Shown in pieces: positions 17,690 through 25,774 of a stretch of 36,012 nucleotides of DNA. Source of the stretch: Chryseobacterium balustinum (GTDB taxonomy: Bacteria; Bacteroidota; Bacteroidia; Flavobacteriales; Weeksellaceae); contig NZ_FUZE01000031.1 of the NCBI RefSeq assembly GCF_900168205.1, positions 1 to 36,012 of the forward strand. Direction: 5' to 3'. The notes beneath the pieces were generated by a model. The model worked only from the letters and a program-made list of their open reading frames with translations. It ran no database searches and was not told the DNA's origin. Each line of letters begins with the position of its first letter. Within the stretch, counting starts at the first letter, position 1. The position numbers and the translations under genes were made by a program.

Positions 17690-18145
17690 CAATTATTCAT
17701 ATAAGTTTGTAGTTTTAAATTTGAAGTAATTACCTGGTAAATATCTTAAAATGTCCGTTTGCAATCTTTTATTTGAATTTTATGGATTTTACAACTATTA
17801 AGATATTTAATAAAATAGGATAATAAGTCTAAAAAAAAGACTATTTATTATTTTAAATTTTAATGTAATGAAGCTCTTAAGTATAGGGGTAAATAATTTC
17901 TATTAGATCTTATTAAAAAGCAGAAGGTTGTCAATCATTGACAGCCTTCTGCTTTTATGAAAATTTATGTTGAAACAATTGATGATTTTATGTCGGTGCT
18001 GATCTCAATATAATTGTAGAGATAAATTTTTAAAAATCTGATTTTGGCTGTTTAAAAACATCAAATGTAATCCCAATTAATTTTATTAAATTCACTATAT
18101 TCGTAATGTTCTGTTGTTTATTAGTGTAATATATCATAGGGGTGA
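17690..18145. other. AT-rich intergenic region
   Basis: No coding frame can be supported. The only structure is a long hairpin at 17916-17956 that is 227 bp beyond the preceding stop, which leaves open a small non-coding transcript in between. Confidence 0.4.
17916..17956. terminator. Long terminator-like hairpin
   Basis: AAAAGCAGAAGGTTGTCA pairs with TGACAGCCTTCTGCTTTT, an 18-bp stem with one G-T pair and a short loop. Flanking A and T runs make it suitable as a terminator in both directions. It lies far from the neighbouring genes. Confidence 0.7.
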
Positions 18146-18574
18146 ATGGAAATAATTAAAAACAAAACTATGTGGCAATATTATATAATCCTTACTTTGG
18201 GATCAGTGTTCCTTATATCGGCAATTATAAGTTTCCGTCATACTATGAAATTTTTAAACAATGGAAATATAACGACGGCTACCGTAATTGATCTACGAAC
18301 TTACAGGTCTGAAGGTGAAGTTTATGCGCCGGTCTTTAGCTTTCTAACAAATGACAACCGGTTCGTTACATATGAATTGCCAGAAGGTAGCGATCCGCCA
18401 GCATGGAAAATAGGAGAGACGGCGACCATTATCTATGATCCCTCCAATCCTTCTAATGCATCTTTGTATAGTTATTTTAGGCTGTTCACATGGACATTGA
18501 TATTGTTATCAATTGCACTTCCACTCCTGATTATTGGGGGTGGTTACTTTATTGCAGAAAGATTTCTATTATAA
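18146..18574 (+). CDS. DUF3592-domain membrane protein
   Basis: A 142-residue protein with an N-terminal membrane segment near residues 11-28, a periplasmic or cytosolic domain of about 75 residues, and a C-terminal membrane segment near 111-135. The domain has TATVIDLRTYRSEGEVYAPV, FVTYELPEG and IIYDPSNPSNASL, the pattern of DUF3592: a short beta-rich module that follows G-x-x-T-x-A-x-V. The function is unknown. A good Shine-Dalgarno-like AGGGG lies 5 bp before the ATG, uncommon for this window. It stands alone. Confidence 0.8.
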   Translation: MEIIKNKTMWQYYIILTLGSVFLISAIISFRHTMKFLNNGNITTATVIDLRTYRSEGEVYAPVFSFLTNDNRFVTYELPEGSDPPAWKIGETATIIYDPSNPSNASLYSYFRLFTWTLILLSIALPLLIIGGGYFIAERFLL

Positions 18575-18840
18575 GTTGTTTGGATCATGGTGAAAGTAAT
18601 ATTTACATACATTTGAAGCTATAAAAAATGTTAGTTTTTAAATACAGAGATTCTGTTATAACTTAACTTAATTAAGCTACTCGAGTCATTCTGTTTCTTG
18701 TGAACTTTGCCATACTAAAATAAATAAGGTATAAACATTTTAAACTTATTCACAATAGCAGCAGCTATCCAAAAGATGCACTGAATGAAAAAGATCATGT
18801 GATCTAAACGAACGACAATGAAATCTTAAAATAAAAGAAT

Positions 18841-19028
18841 ATGCAAACAATATTAGGTGTTAATGTCCAAATCAGCGAAGAACTGGCAAGAGAGCTGAAA
18901 AGGAATTTTATATCAGATATACGTATTGTCAGCAGGGAGCAAAAAAAGTAAATGATACGGACGAGATCTTTTGTGCGGATCTTTCTATACGTGAAATAGC
19001 AATTGAAGGTGTAAAAGGTAATTTGTAG
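18841..19028 (+). pseudogene. NAD(P)-binding epimerase-like remnant
   Basis: ATG 18841 opens a frame MQTILGVNVQISEELARELK that continues to SREQKK and stops after 36 codons. Reading on in another frame from the run of A at 18941 gives KKVNDTDEIFCADLSIREIA followed by IEGVKGNL and TAG at 19028. Together this is the N-terminal ~60 residues of an atypical SDR/NmrA-like NAD(P)-binding protein (family form GANGQIGEELA). Here the glycine motif is degraded to GVNVQIS, a one-base shift interrupts the frame, and the rest is missing. The gene is inactive. Confidence 0.7.
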
Positions 19029-19445
19029 GATATCCAAAGACGATCTTGCTTTTTTATGGTAGTTAAGAAAAAAGTTTCAATATTAATTTTCTTTATAGCA
19101 AAATATTCAGATGGTTGAGTAGGTTGCAGTGAATTAAAGCTTGACTTTACGAGAGTCAGTTTGGCGGGAAGTTGAAGTTTACGGTAGCAATTGTTGAGTG
19201 TATGTTTTCACATAAAATATTTGAAACACATTAGAATGATCTGGACATTATTATATTGGAATAGGAGATAAATTAATAAAAAAGTCAGTTTAGAAGGTTT
19301 TAATATAAAGATGTATGAGACCGTTTATCTTAATCACGAAAATATTTAACAATAAATTCTTTTTTTAAAAGAAATCTCATTACAACAAGTCTTTCGAAAT
19401 TGATGTAAAAAAAACCTAGCCGGAGCTAGGTAAAAACTAATAACC
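19029..19445. other. Non-coding region, likely decayed
   Basis: No complete ORF is present. A short frame near 19285-19350 reads KKVSLEGFNIKMYETVYLNH but has no good start and matches nothing I know. The leftward terminator hairpin at 19414-19431 is the only clear element. Confidence 0.4.
19414..19431 (-). terminator. Leftward terminator hairpin
   Basis: ACCTAGC pairs with GCTAGGT around the loop CGGA. On the minus strand it is followed by a run of eight T. It fits as terminator of the leftward zeta-toxin remnant and its small downstream ORF. Confidence 0.6.
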
Positions 19446-19502
19446 ATGAAAACTCAATTAAACATGAGAATCGTTTCTTTTAGAAGCAATAAGAATGCCT
19501 AA
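19446..19502 (+). CDS. Possible 18-residue leader peptide
   Basis: ATG to TAA encodes an 18-residue peptide starting MKTQLNMRIVSF and rich in basic and polar residues. It follows the hairpin at 19414 and the sequence TAATAACC. Nothing downstream on this strand is an intact gene, so it may be the surviving 5' end of a lost gene, or noise. Confidence 0.15.
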   Translation: MKTQLNMRIVSFRSNKNA

Positions 19503-19528
19503 AAAATCTAAAAAAATGATAATTATTG

Positions 19529-19768
19529 TTATATAATGTTAAAAAAAGTATTATTAATTCTAGGTAAATCTTCAATGTCAAATCTATCAAGATTGTTATT
19601 TTGGTAAAAGGAAGAATTATAATTGTTTTCGAAAGGAAGGTTCCTGTCTAATAACCCTGCTATTTTTATGGAAGCTCCTTCAATAGAATTTTCTAATAAA
19701 TTGAATATTCGGTTCCATGTATTTTTTGAAGAATGTCTGCTGTTGTTTCCTTTTGAGATAGTTCTCAT
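19529..19768 (-). CDS. Hypothetical protein, overlaps end of zeta-toxin remnant
   Basis: A 79-codon frame starting MRTISKGNNSRHSSKNTW. It is rich in Asn, Ser and Arg, with one possible amphipathic helix (RIFNLLENSIEGASIKIAGL) and a polar C-terminal half. I recognise no family. Its ATG overlaps the likely stop of the zeta-toxin remnant (ATGA arrangement), which suggests it was the next gene of that operon and was translationally coupled. Since the toxin gene is dead, this gene may be decaying or unexpressed. A leftward terminator hairpin lies about 100 bp beyond its stop. Confidence 0.4.
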   Translation of the reverse strand: MRTISKGNNSRHSSKNTWNRIFNLLENSIEGASIKIAGLLDRNLPFENNYNSSFYQNNNLDRFDIEDLPRINNTFFNII

Positions 19769-20207
19769 TTTTGATCTTTCAGAAATACCTCCATGGAATT
19801 TAATTCTTTAAAGTTACCCCTTTGGCTAAACCGTTATCATTGTCGAAAATTTTATATTGACTCCATTCTTCCTCTTCCTCAAAATCTAGAGTCATAGAGT
19901 TTGGAAGGATGGCTCATTACAGACTCAAAGGAGAAGGAGATGTTGTCTATTAGAAGTTGCTTTCGAATAAAAGATCAGTCTGAGTGAGATCGAGATTAAA
20001 AGAAGATTGATCTAAAAATTTTTTTTCTGAAATTTCTGATTCAATATTATCTGAATTAACAAATAACCCTGAATTGAATTTCTTAATGAATTCTAAAAAT
20101 AAAGTTGATTTTCCAAAGCTATTCGGACCACAGAATATGCGAAGTCTTTTGGTCATAAATGTATTTTGCAATATTCGTTTCATTCTCTGTTTTCTTCTGT
20201 CTGACAT
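19765..20207 (-). pseudogene. Zeta-toxin-family P-loop kinase, broken
   Basis: The first 85 codons, from ATG 20207, include MTKRLRIFCGPNSFGKSTLF, a Walker A region of zeta-toxin type in which the usual GPNGxGKST has become GPNSFGKST. FVNSDNIESE follows and the frame stops at 19950. A second frame then reads DNISFSFESVMSHPSKLYD, the FSFESVMSHPSK motif of Bacteroidota zeta-like proteins. A third frame gives EEWSQYKIFDNDNGLAKG, the family C-terminal part, ending near 19765. About 60-80 residues between the second and third parts are missing. At least two frameshifts plus an internal deletion make this a clear pseudogene of a nucleotide-sugar-kinase-type toxin. Confidence 0.75.
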
Positions 20208-20325
20208 TAATTGTTATTAAGAATATACGAAATATTCTTTAAGAGATAATTTTGATGATTTACAAATGTTTTGATGTAACAAAATTTTTAAATAATTCAT
20301 TTTTTATAGAACAGATATGTATTCT

Positions 20326-20601
20326 TCAATCCTTCTTTCCATATGGAGAATTAATTTCTACAGCTTTATCGCAGAGAAGATAGGTAAAATATGATTTGTT
20401 TCCGGATTTTTCATCGGTGTAGATTTCACTGTCCCATTTGATAACCATTTCCCAGCTGTCCCACTTTCTCATTTTATGGACAAAAGGATTGAATGAACAT
20501 TTGACCTCATAATGCTTTTTATTTTGATCACCTTCAAAACTGACAATTACTGAATTGTCATCCGGATCGGTTTCTTCAACGATGGTAGCTTTTAGTTTCA
20601 T
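20326..20601 (-). CDS. Small hypothetical protein downstream of dnaE2
   Basis: A 91-residue soluble protein, MKLKATIVEETDPDDNSVIV at the start, with several beta-strand-like stretches and conserved-looking aromatic residues (KMRKWDSWEMVIKWDSEIY). I recognise no named family. It begins 32 bp after the dnaE2 stop in the same direction, so it belongs to the dinB-dnaE2 transcript and may have a role in damage repair or tolerance, but nothing in the sequence states what. The start at ATG 20601 is the only sensible one. Confidence 0.65.
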   Translation of the reverse strand: MKLKATIVEETDPDDNSVIVSFEGDQNKKHYEVKCSFNPFVHKMRKWDSWEMVIKWDSEIYTDEKSGNKSYFTYLLCDKAVEINSPYGKKD

Positions 20602-20633
20602 TTGAAAGTTTTTTGTTTACAGTTAATTTTTAT

Positions 20634-23600
20634 TTATTGCATTTTTTTTCTTGGCAGTCCAATTTCGTGCTCTTGAGGATAGGGCTTTCTTTGCGTCATG
20701 CTGACATCTTCATGCAGTGTTCTGGCTGCTTCTAAAGATTTTTCTTTATCCATAGAATATCTTGGATCGGGTACAAACGGCATCTTGGCCATTTTGTGAA
20801 TGGTAATCGTCGGAAAGTGAAAATCCACCTCAACGGTACCCAACAATAAGTAGCAGCCTCCGCCCTGAAATGGATACTCTTGGAGACAATTGGGAAAATG
20901 TGCTGTATCAAAATATTCGCCTTCTGCATCAATCCAGGTTCCGAAAAACATGGCTCCTCTTTTCGTGGGGACATGTTTCCTGGAAATAAGGTAAGCGAGC
21001 ATTTTGATCTGCTTCTTGTGATTTTTAACGAGATCTTTCGCCATTACCGTTCCCCTGTATTTGGTCTGCAACAGATCAAAAGGACTGAATGAAACAGGAA
21101 AACCCAGAATCTCAATTTCATCAAATGCATCTTCAAAAGGATTTTTGATAATGACCGGAAGCTTGTATTCTTTTTGTGGTTCATCCAATAAGGTTGGATG
21201 TCTGAATGTTGATTGGTCATTCCCAAACAGGAACCTTGCCTGAATCAGTAGGTCATGTTTTTGTTTTCCTGTAAACCTGAACGCCCCGATAAAGATGAGG
21301 ATCTGCAGGGTTTCAATTCCGATCGGTATCCTTTTGACGAAATTTTCCAGAGAAGTATATTCTCCGTTATTTCTTCTTTCTTCGGGAATCAGCATGGCGG
21401 TTTTCCCTTCAACTTTTTCAATGTGCATGAGTCCTAAATAGACATTTGTTCCATACACTGTTGTTTGATATTCGCTGAGGTTGATACAAGGGTTTTTGAT
21501 AGTGGCTCCCGACATTTTTGCTTCATGAACATAAACTTCGGTTCTGTAAAATCCACCTCCATTGTTGATGGCACAGACCATAAACTCAATAGGGTAGTAG
21601 ACTTTCAGATATAAACTCTGATAGCTTTCTACCGCATAAGAAGCCGAGTGAGCCTTACAAAATGAATATCCTGCAAAGGATTCAATCTGCCGATAGACTT
21701 CTTTCGACAATTGCTCAGGATGTCCCAGTTCTTGACAGGATTCAAAAAAATGGTCTTTTACTTTCTGTAATGCGGACAGTGATCTTCCTTTACCACTCAT
21801 GGCTCTTCTCAGAACATCACCGTCCGCTGCTGACAAACCTCCGAAATGCAGTGCGATTTTAATCACGTCTTCCTGATAGACCATAATTCCATAGGTTTCG
21901 CCAAGTTCCTTTTTAAATACATCATGGAAGTATTCGAACTTTGTAGGGTTGTTGTGCCTGAAGATATACTCCTTCATCATTCCACTCTGCGCAACTCCGG
22001 GACGGATAATGGAAGATGCAGCAACAAGAGTCTTATAATCTTCACATTTCAGTCTTCTGAGCAGACCACGCATTGCGGGGCTTTCAATATAAAAACAGCC
22101 TATTGTTTTCCCGATACTTAAGTAATTATTGCATACATTTTCATTTTTTGAAATCGTCGTGTCTTTTATATCTACCGTAACCCCTCTTTTTTCTTTGATG
22201 AGTTCCACAGTGTCTTTTATGGTTCCGAGTCCTCTTTGAGATAAAATATCAAACTTTTCAAAACCGATTTCTTCAGCTGTATGCATATCGAACTGAACGA
22301 TCGGAAAACCTTTGGGAGGCATTTCGAGTGCTGTAAAATTGGTAATTGGTTCTTCAGAAATTAAAATGCCGCAGGAGTGCATGCTTCTCTGATTCGGAAA
22401 CTTTTCCAAAAGCTTACCGTATTTATGCACCAATTTAAAAACTGAATTGTCATCATGCTGATCCATTGACTTTGTAGCCAAAATATCCAATTCTTCTTTC
22501 GGTAAACCAAAAGCTTTTCCGACTTCCCTGAAAATGGACCGGTACTTAAATTCTACATTTGTTCCGCAAAATGCGACGTGTTCTTTGCCGTATTTATTGA
22601 AAATATATTCCAGAATAGTGTCTCTGGTCTGCCAACTCCAGTCTAAATCAAAATCGGGTGGAGTCTTCCTGTTGAGGTTGAGGAATCTTTCAAAATACAG
22701 ATCCAGTTCCAAAGGACAGATATCTGTAATTCCCAAACAGTAACTGACAATGGAATTAGCGCCACTTCCTCTTCCGACATGCATAAAACCCATGTCGTTG
22801 CTGTACTGAACAATATCCCAGGTGATGAGAAAATAAGCACTGAATTTTAGGAATTCGATGACTTTTAATTCTTTCTCTACTCTTGCTTTGGCTTCCGAAT
22901 GTTCTTTACCATATCTTGTTTCCAATCCCTCGTAAGCGAGTTTTGTCAACAGTCTAAAATCGCTCTCCCGGCTGTCTGTGTAATACTGCTTGTTTTTAGG
23001 GGTTGAAAAGTCATAATCAAAACTACACTGGTCAATAATATCCGCTGTATTTTGTATGATTTGAGGATAGTGACGGTATTGATCCAGCAGGTGCTTTTTA
23101 TTGATAAGTGTTTCGTTATCTCTGCAACAATCGTTATCAGTCAATTTGCTGATCAGCGTATTATTGTCAATCGCTCGTAAGATTTTGTGAAGATTATAAT
23201 CCAGTTTGGTTGTGAATGTGACAGGCTGCAGGATGACCATTTTGTGAATCAGCTTTTTCAAATCAGGCTTTACCAGATGATTCAATTCCTCAGGTCTGAT
23301 TCCGACAAACTCATATTCCTGCAAAACTTCAGGAATGTTATGCAAAGGATAAATGACAATGGTATTTTCAAGGATTGGATTGTGTTTTGGAATTTCGATT
23401 CCATCACAATTGTAATTGGTCAACAAGCGGTTAATCTCTCCGACACTTTTCTGGTTTTTAGCCAGACAGATATAATAGAACTCACTCTCGACTCTCATCT
23501 CAACTCCAACAATAGGTTTAATGTCATTATCATTACAAAGTTTGAAAAAATCGTAGATTCCTGTAATGGTATTGATATCTGTAAGAGCCAAAGTTCTGAC

Positions 23601-23687
23601 TTGATGATCGACAGCCTGCTGCACCAAATCCTGAAGAGAAATGGTTCCGTAACGAAGGCTGTGATAGGAGTGACAATTGAGAAACAT
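20634..23687 (-). CDS. dnaE2: Error-prone DNA polymerase III alpha subunit (DnaE2/ImuC type)
   Basis: A 1017-residue C-family polymerase. It opens with a PHP domain (MFLNCHSYHSLRYGTIS, LALTDINTITG). The palm has GRGSGANSIVSYCLGITD near 303 and the catalytic acidic motif PPDFDLDWSW near 343. SFAGYSFCKAHSASYA near 675 is another C-family hallmark. Replicative DnaE is about 1160-1200 residues; the length here and the linkage to dinB point to the DnaE2/ImuC branch, which extends lesion-bypass primers. It starts 13 bp after the dinB stop, so both are one leftward operon, probably controlled by the divergent repressor at 24905. Confidence 0.92.
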   Translation of the reverse strand: MFLNCHSYHSLRYGTISLQDLVQQAVDHQVRTLALTDINTITGIYDFFKLCNDNDIKPIVGVEMRVESEFYYICLAKNQKSVGEINRLLTNYNCDGIEIPKHNPILENTIVIYPLHNIPEVLQEYEFVGIRPEELNHLVKPDLKKLIHKMVILQPVTFTTKLDYNLHKILRAIDNNTLISKLTDNDCCRDNETLINKKHLLDQYRHYPQIIQNTADIIDQCSFDYDFSTPKNKQYYTDSRESDFRLLTKLAYEGLETRYGKEHSEAKARVEKELKVIEFLKFSAYFLITWDIVQYSNDMGFMHVGRGSGANSIVSYCLGITDICPLELDLYFERFLNLNRKTPPDFDLDWSWQTRDTILEYIFNKYGKEHVAFCGTNVEFKYRSIFREVGKAFGLPKEELDILATKSMDQHDDNSVFKLVHKYGKLLEKFPNQRSMHSCGILISEEPITNFTALEMPPKGFPIVQFDMHTAEEIGFEKFDILSQRGLGTIKDTVELIKEKRGVTVDIKDTTISKNENVCNNYLSIGKTIGCFYIESPAMRGLLRRLKCEDYKTLVAASSIIRPGVAQSGMMKEYIFRHNNPTKFEYFHDVFKKELGETYGIMVYQEDVIKIALHFGGLSAADGDVLRRAMSGKGRSLSALQKVKDHFFESCQELGHPEQLSKEVYRQIESFAGYSFCKAHSASYAVESYQSLYLKVYYPIEFMVCAINNGGGFYRTEVYVHEAKMSGATIKNPCINLSEYQTTVYGTNVYLGLMHIEKVEGKTAMLIPEERRNNGEYTSLENFVKRIPIGIETLQILIFIGAFRFTGKQKHDLLIQARFLFGNDQSTFRHPTLLDEPQKEYKLPVIIKNPFEDAFDEIEILGFPVSFSPFDLLQTKYRGTVMAKDLVKNHKKQIKMLAYLISRKHVPTKRGAMFFGTWIDAEGEYFDTAHFPNCLQEYPFQGGGCYLLLGTVEVDFHFPTITIHKMAKMPFVPDPRYSMDKEKSLEAARTLHEDVSMTQRKPYPQEHEIGLPRKKMQ

Positions 23688-23700
23688 AATCTTGTGTTTA

Positions 23701-24843
23701 TTATCTTAATAGTCCGGACGCTCTGCCCACACTTCCGGTCCCAAATCTGTTTTTGATCTTATCCATGGTCTGATATAAAGAGATCAATTCCTCTGTATCC
23801 TCAAACAAATCCATCTGATGACAACCGTGGACTAATCCTGTGAATTTGATCCCGATCAGACGTATTCGCATTCTTCGGGTATAGACTTTTTTGAAAAGCT
23901 CCAGTACATATTTAAGCAGAGTATGGTCTGCTGAGGTATAAGGAATTCTACACTGCTTGGTCTCTGTATCGAAATTGGAATAGCGGATTTTAACCGAGAT
24001 CGTTGAAGTCAGCCATTTTTCCTGACGAAGCTGGAAAGCCAATTGCTCGACCATTCCCGATAAAATACTTCTAAGATTCTGAAGATCGATGGTGTCCTGA
24101 GAAAAAGTGTTTTCTGTGGATATTGATTTTCTTTCTGAATAGGGAACAATCGGAGTATCATCAATTCCATTGGCTTTTTTCCAAAGTTCAGTTCCGTTCT
24201 TACCGATGAGTTGGTGTAAAACTTCAACAGGAGTTTCTGATAAAGTCTCAATGGTTCTTACTCCTAATCTAGATAATAGCTGAAAAGTCACATTTCCAAC
24301 CATTGGAATTTTTTTGATGGAAAGGGGATTTAAAAAAGGCTTGATATTCTGTTCCTGAATTTCAAATCTGCCGATTGGCTTGGATTCTCCTGTGCCGATC
24401 TTTGCTACGGTTTTATTGGTGGATAAAGCAAAACTTATAGGTAAACCGGTATTTTTTGTAACCGCATCGACGATTTCATTCGTCCATTGAAAGCAACCAA
24501 AGAATTTGTCCATTCCCGAAAGATCCAGATAAAATTCATCAATGCTTGCTTTTTCCAGAACAGGAACTTTTTCCTGAATCACATCTGTGACCATATGCGA
24601 CATTTTGGAGTACATATCCATATCTCCCTTGATGACTCGTGCTTCGGGACATAATCTTAATGCCATCTTGATTGGCATCGCACTTCGTACTCCGAAAAAT
24701 CTTGTTTCGTAAGAGCAGGATGCTACCACACCACGGTCTCCACCTCCTATGATCACAGGCTTTTTCTCCAGTTCGGAGTTTTTTAACCGTTCACAGGAAA
24801 CAAAAAACGTATCCAGATCCATATGCACTATCGCTCTTTCCAT
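23701..24843 (-). CDS. dinB: Y-family DNA polymerase IV (DinB-like)
   Basis: A 380-residue translesion polymerase. The catalytic acidic residues are present: D10 in VHMDLDTFFVSCERL and the DE pair in ASIDEFYLDLSGMD near 104-105. The steric region VVASCSYETRFFGVRSAMP is conserved. A little-finger domain occupies the C-terminal third. The ImuB proteins usually paired with DnaE2 have lost the catalytic acids, while this one keeps them, so it should be an active polymerase. The last residues VGRASGLLR do not give an obvious clamp-binding motif. It is the first gene of the operon with dnaE2. The start lies 62 bp from the divergent repressor gene. Confidence 0.92.
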   Translation of the reverse strand: MERAIVHMDLDTFFVSCERLKNSELEKKPVIIGGGDRGVVASCSYETRFFGVRSAMPIKMALRLCPEARVIKGDMDMYSKMSHMVTDVIQEKVPVLEKASIDEFYLDLSGMDKFFGCFQWTNEIVDAVTKNTGLPISFALSTNKTVAKIGTGESKPIGRFEIQEQNIKPFLNPLSIKKIPMVGNVTFQLLSRLGVRTIETLSETPVEVLHQLIGKNGTELWKKANGIDDTPIVPYSERKSISTENTFSQDTIDLQNLRSILSGMVEQLAFQLRQEKWLTSTISVKIRYSNFDTETKQCRIPYTSADHTLLKYVLELFKKVYTRRMRIRLIGIKFTGLVHGCHQMDLFEDTEELISLYQTMDKIKNRFGTGSVGRASGLLR

Positions 24844-24878
24844 GGTGTAAAATTATTACGTTTTATTACAATTTGTTG

Positions 24879-24886
24879 TATATTTG
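24879..24886 (+). promoter_or_regulatory. -7 promoter element of the repressor gene
   Basis: TATATTTG matches TAnnTTTG. Transcription would start near 24892, inside the 19-bp palindrome at 24887-24905, so binding to the palindrome should block this promoter. The leader would be only about 13 bases. Confidence 0.5.
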
Positions 24887-24905
24887 TTGCTATAATTTAT
24901 AGCAA
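24887..24905. promoter_or_regulatory. Perfect palindrome, candidate operator of the damage cassette
   Basis: TTGCTATAA-T-TTATAGCAA, two 9-bp arms with a 1-bp centre. It ends on the first base of the repressor ATG. Just upstream the related direct copy TTTGTTGTATA precedes TTTGTTGCTATA, so a second weaker half may exist. It lies between divergent dinB and the HTH-S24 gene and is the best operator candidate for autorepression and control of dinB-dnaE2. Confidence 0.65.
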
Positions 24906-25666
24906 TGTCAATTTTTTCAGAAAACATCAGGTTTCTAAGAGACAAAATGAAGGCATCCCAACAAAAGGTAGGAGATGAAATTTCGATCACGCGCGGCAGG
25001 TATGCGACTTATGAAGACGGAAGGTCAGAACCGCCTATCGAACTGTTGGTCAAGCTTTCCAAATACTATAAAGTAAGTATTGATTTACTGCTGACCGTTG
25101 ATTTACGAAAGTACCCGCTGGATGATGTCGTCAACCTTCCCAACAACAGAATTTTGTTGCCAATGAAAGTTGATCATACAGGAGAAAACAGAATTGAAAT
25201 CGTTCCTCAAAAAGCAAGTATGGGATACCTCAGCGGATATAATGATCCTGAGTTTGTAGAGGGACTGCAGCATCTTTCTTTGCCATTTTTAAGAAACGGA
25301 AAGTTCCGGGCTTTTCCTGCCGATGGAGATTCTATGCCACCTTACAATGATGGAACGTATATCGTCGGAAAATATCTTGAGGATAAAAAGGATCTGAAAA
25401 AAGGCAAAACGTACATTTTCATTACAAAAGATGGTATTGTTTATAAAAGATATTCCAAGCAAAATGATTCCGGAAGTTTTGTAAGTTCTGACAATTCTTT
25501 TTACGAACCGTATGAAATCAAATGGTCTGAAGTTTACGAAATATGGGAATTTGCCTGCAGCATCAATACGAAAGAGCTGAAAGTGGAAAGTATGGAATAT
25601 CAGGAGATTAAAAATATGTTTGAGCAGCTAAGGTCTGAGATACGAACCTCAAAAAGTAATAATTAA
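24905..25666 (+). CDS. LexA/UmuD-like HTH-S24 transcriptional repressor
   Basis: A 253-residue protein with an XRE-type helix-turn-helix at residues 5-62 (SQQKVGDEISITRGRYATYE) and an S24 peptidase-like domain. The active-site serine is S143 in ADGDSMPPY and the lysine is K181 in GIVYKRY. The residues before the domain, KASMGYLSGY at 103-112, correspond to the KAxAGY cleavage region of related repressors; the scissile position here would be Met106-Gly107 instead of Ala-Gly. It resembles CI/LexA-like regulators that self-cleave upon RecA activation. Divergent from dinB-dnaE2 over a 61-bp gap with a perfect palindrome, so it very likely controls that operon and itself. Confidence 0.9.
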   Translation: MSIFSENIRFLRDKMKASQQKVGDEISITRGRYATYEDGRSEPPIELLVKLSKYYKVSIDLLLTVDLRKYPLDDVVNLPNNRILLPMKVDHTGENRIEIVPQKASMGYLSGYNDPEFVEGLQHLSLPFLRNGKFRAFPADGDSMPPYNDGTYIVGKYLEDKKDLKKGKTYIFITKDGIVYKRYSKQNDSGSFVSSDNSFYEPYEIKWSEVYEIWEFACSINTKELKVESMEYQEIKNMFEQLRSEIRTSKSNN

Positions 25667-25683
25667 TTTAAATATAAACACAA

Positions 25684-25706
25684 AAGCTTTCCTGTTGGGA
25701 AAGCTT
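25684..25706. terminator. Hairpin after the repressor gene
   Basis: AAGCTTTCC pairs with GGAAAGCTT around TGTTG (9 bp). It is flanked by A runs and lacks a good T-tract on the plus strand, so it is a weak terminator or a processing site. A second short hairpin ATCCCA-TTG-TGGGAT lies at 25728-25742. Confidence 0.4.
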
Positions 25707-25774
25707 AAAAACACAAATGATGAAAAAATCCCATTGTGGGATACTCAAAAATAATAAAAAAAGTTAATAAAACA

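Noticed and set aside
18804..19037. Minus-strand 77-codon ORF
   Set aside because: It is antisense to the epimerase remnant, and the remnant's frames match a known family much better.
20732..23756. Several ORFs of 60-189 codons on both strands inside dnaE2
   Set aside because: All lie within the continuous polymerase frame and show no recognisable domain.
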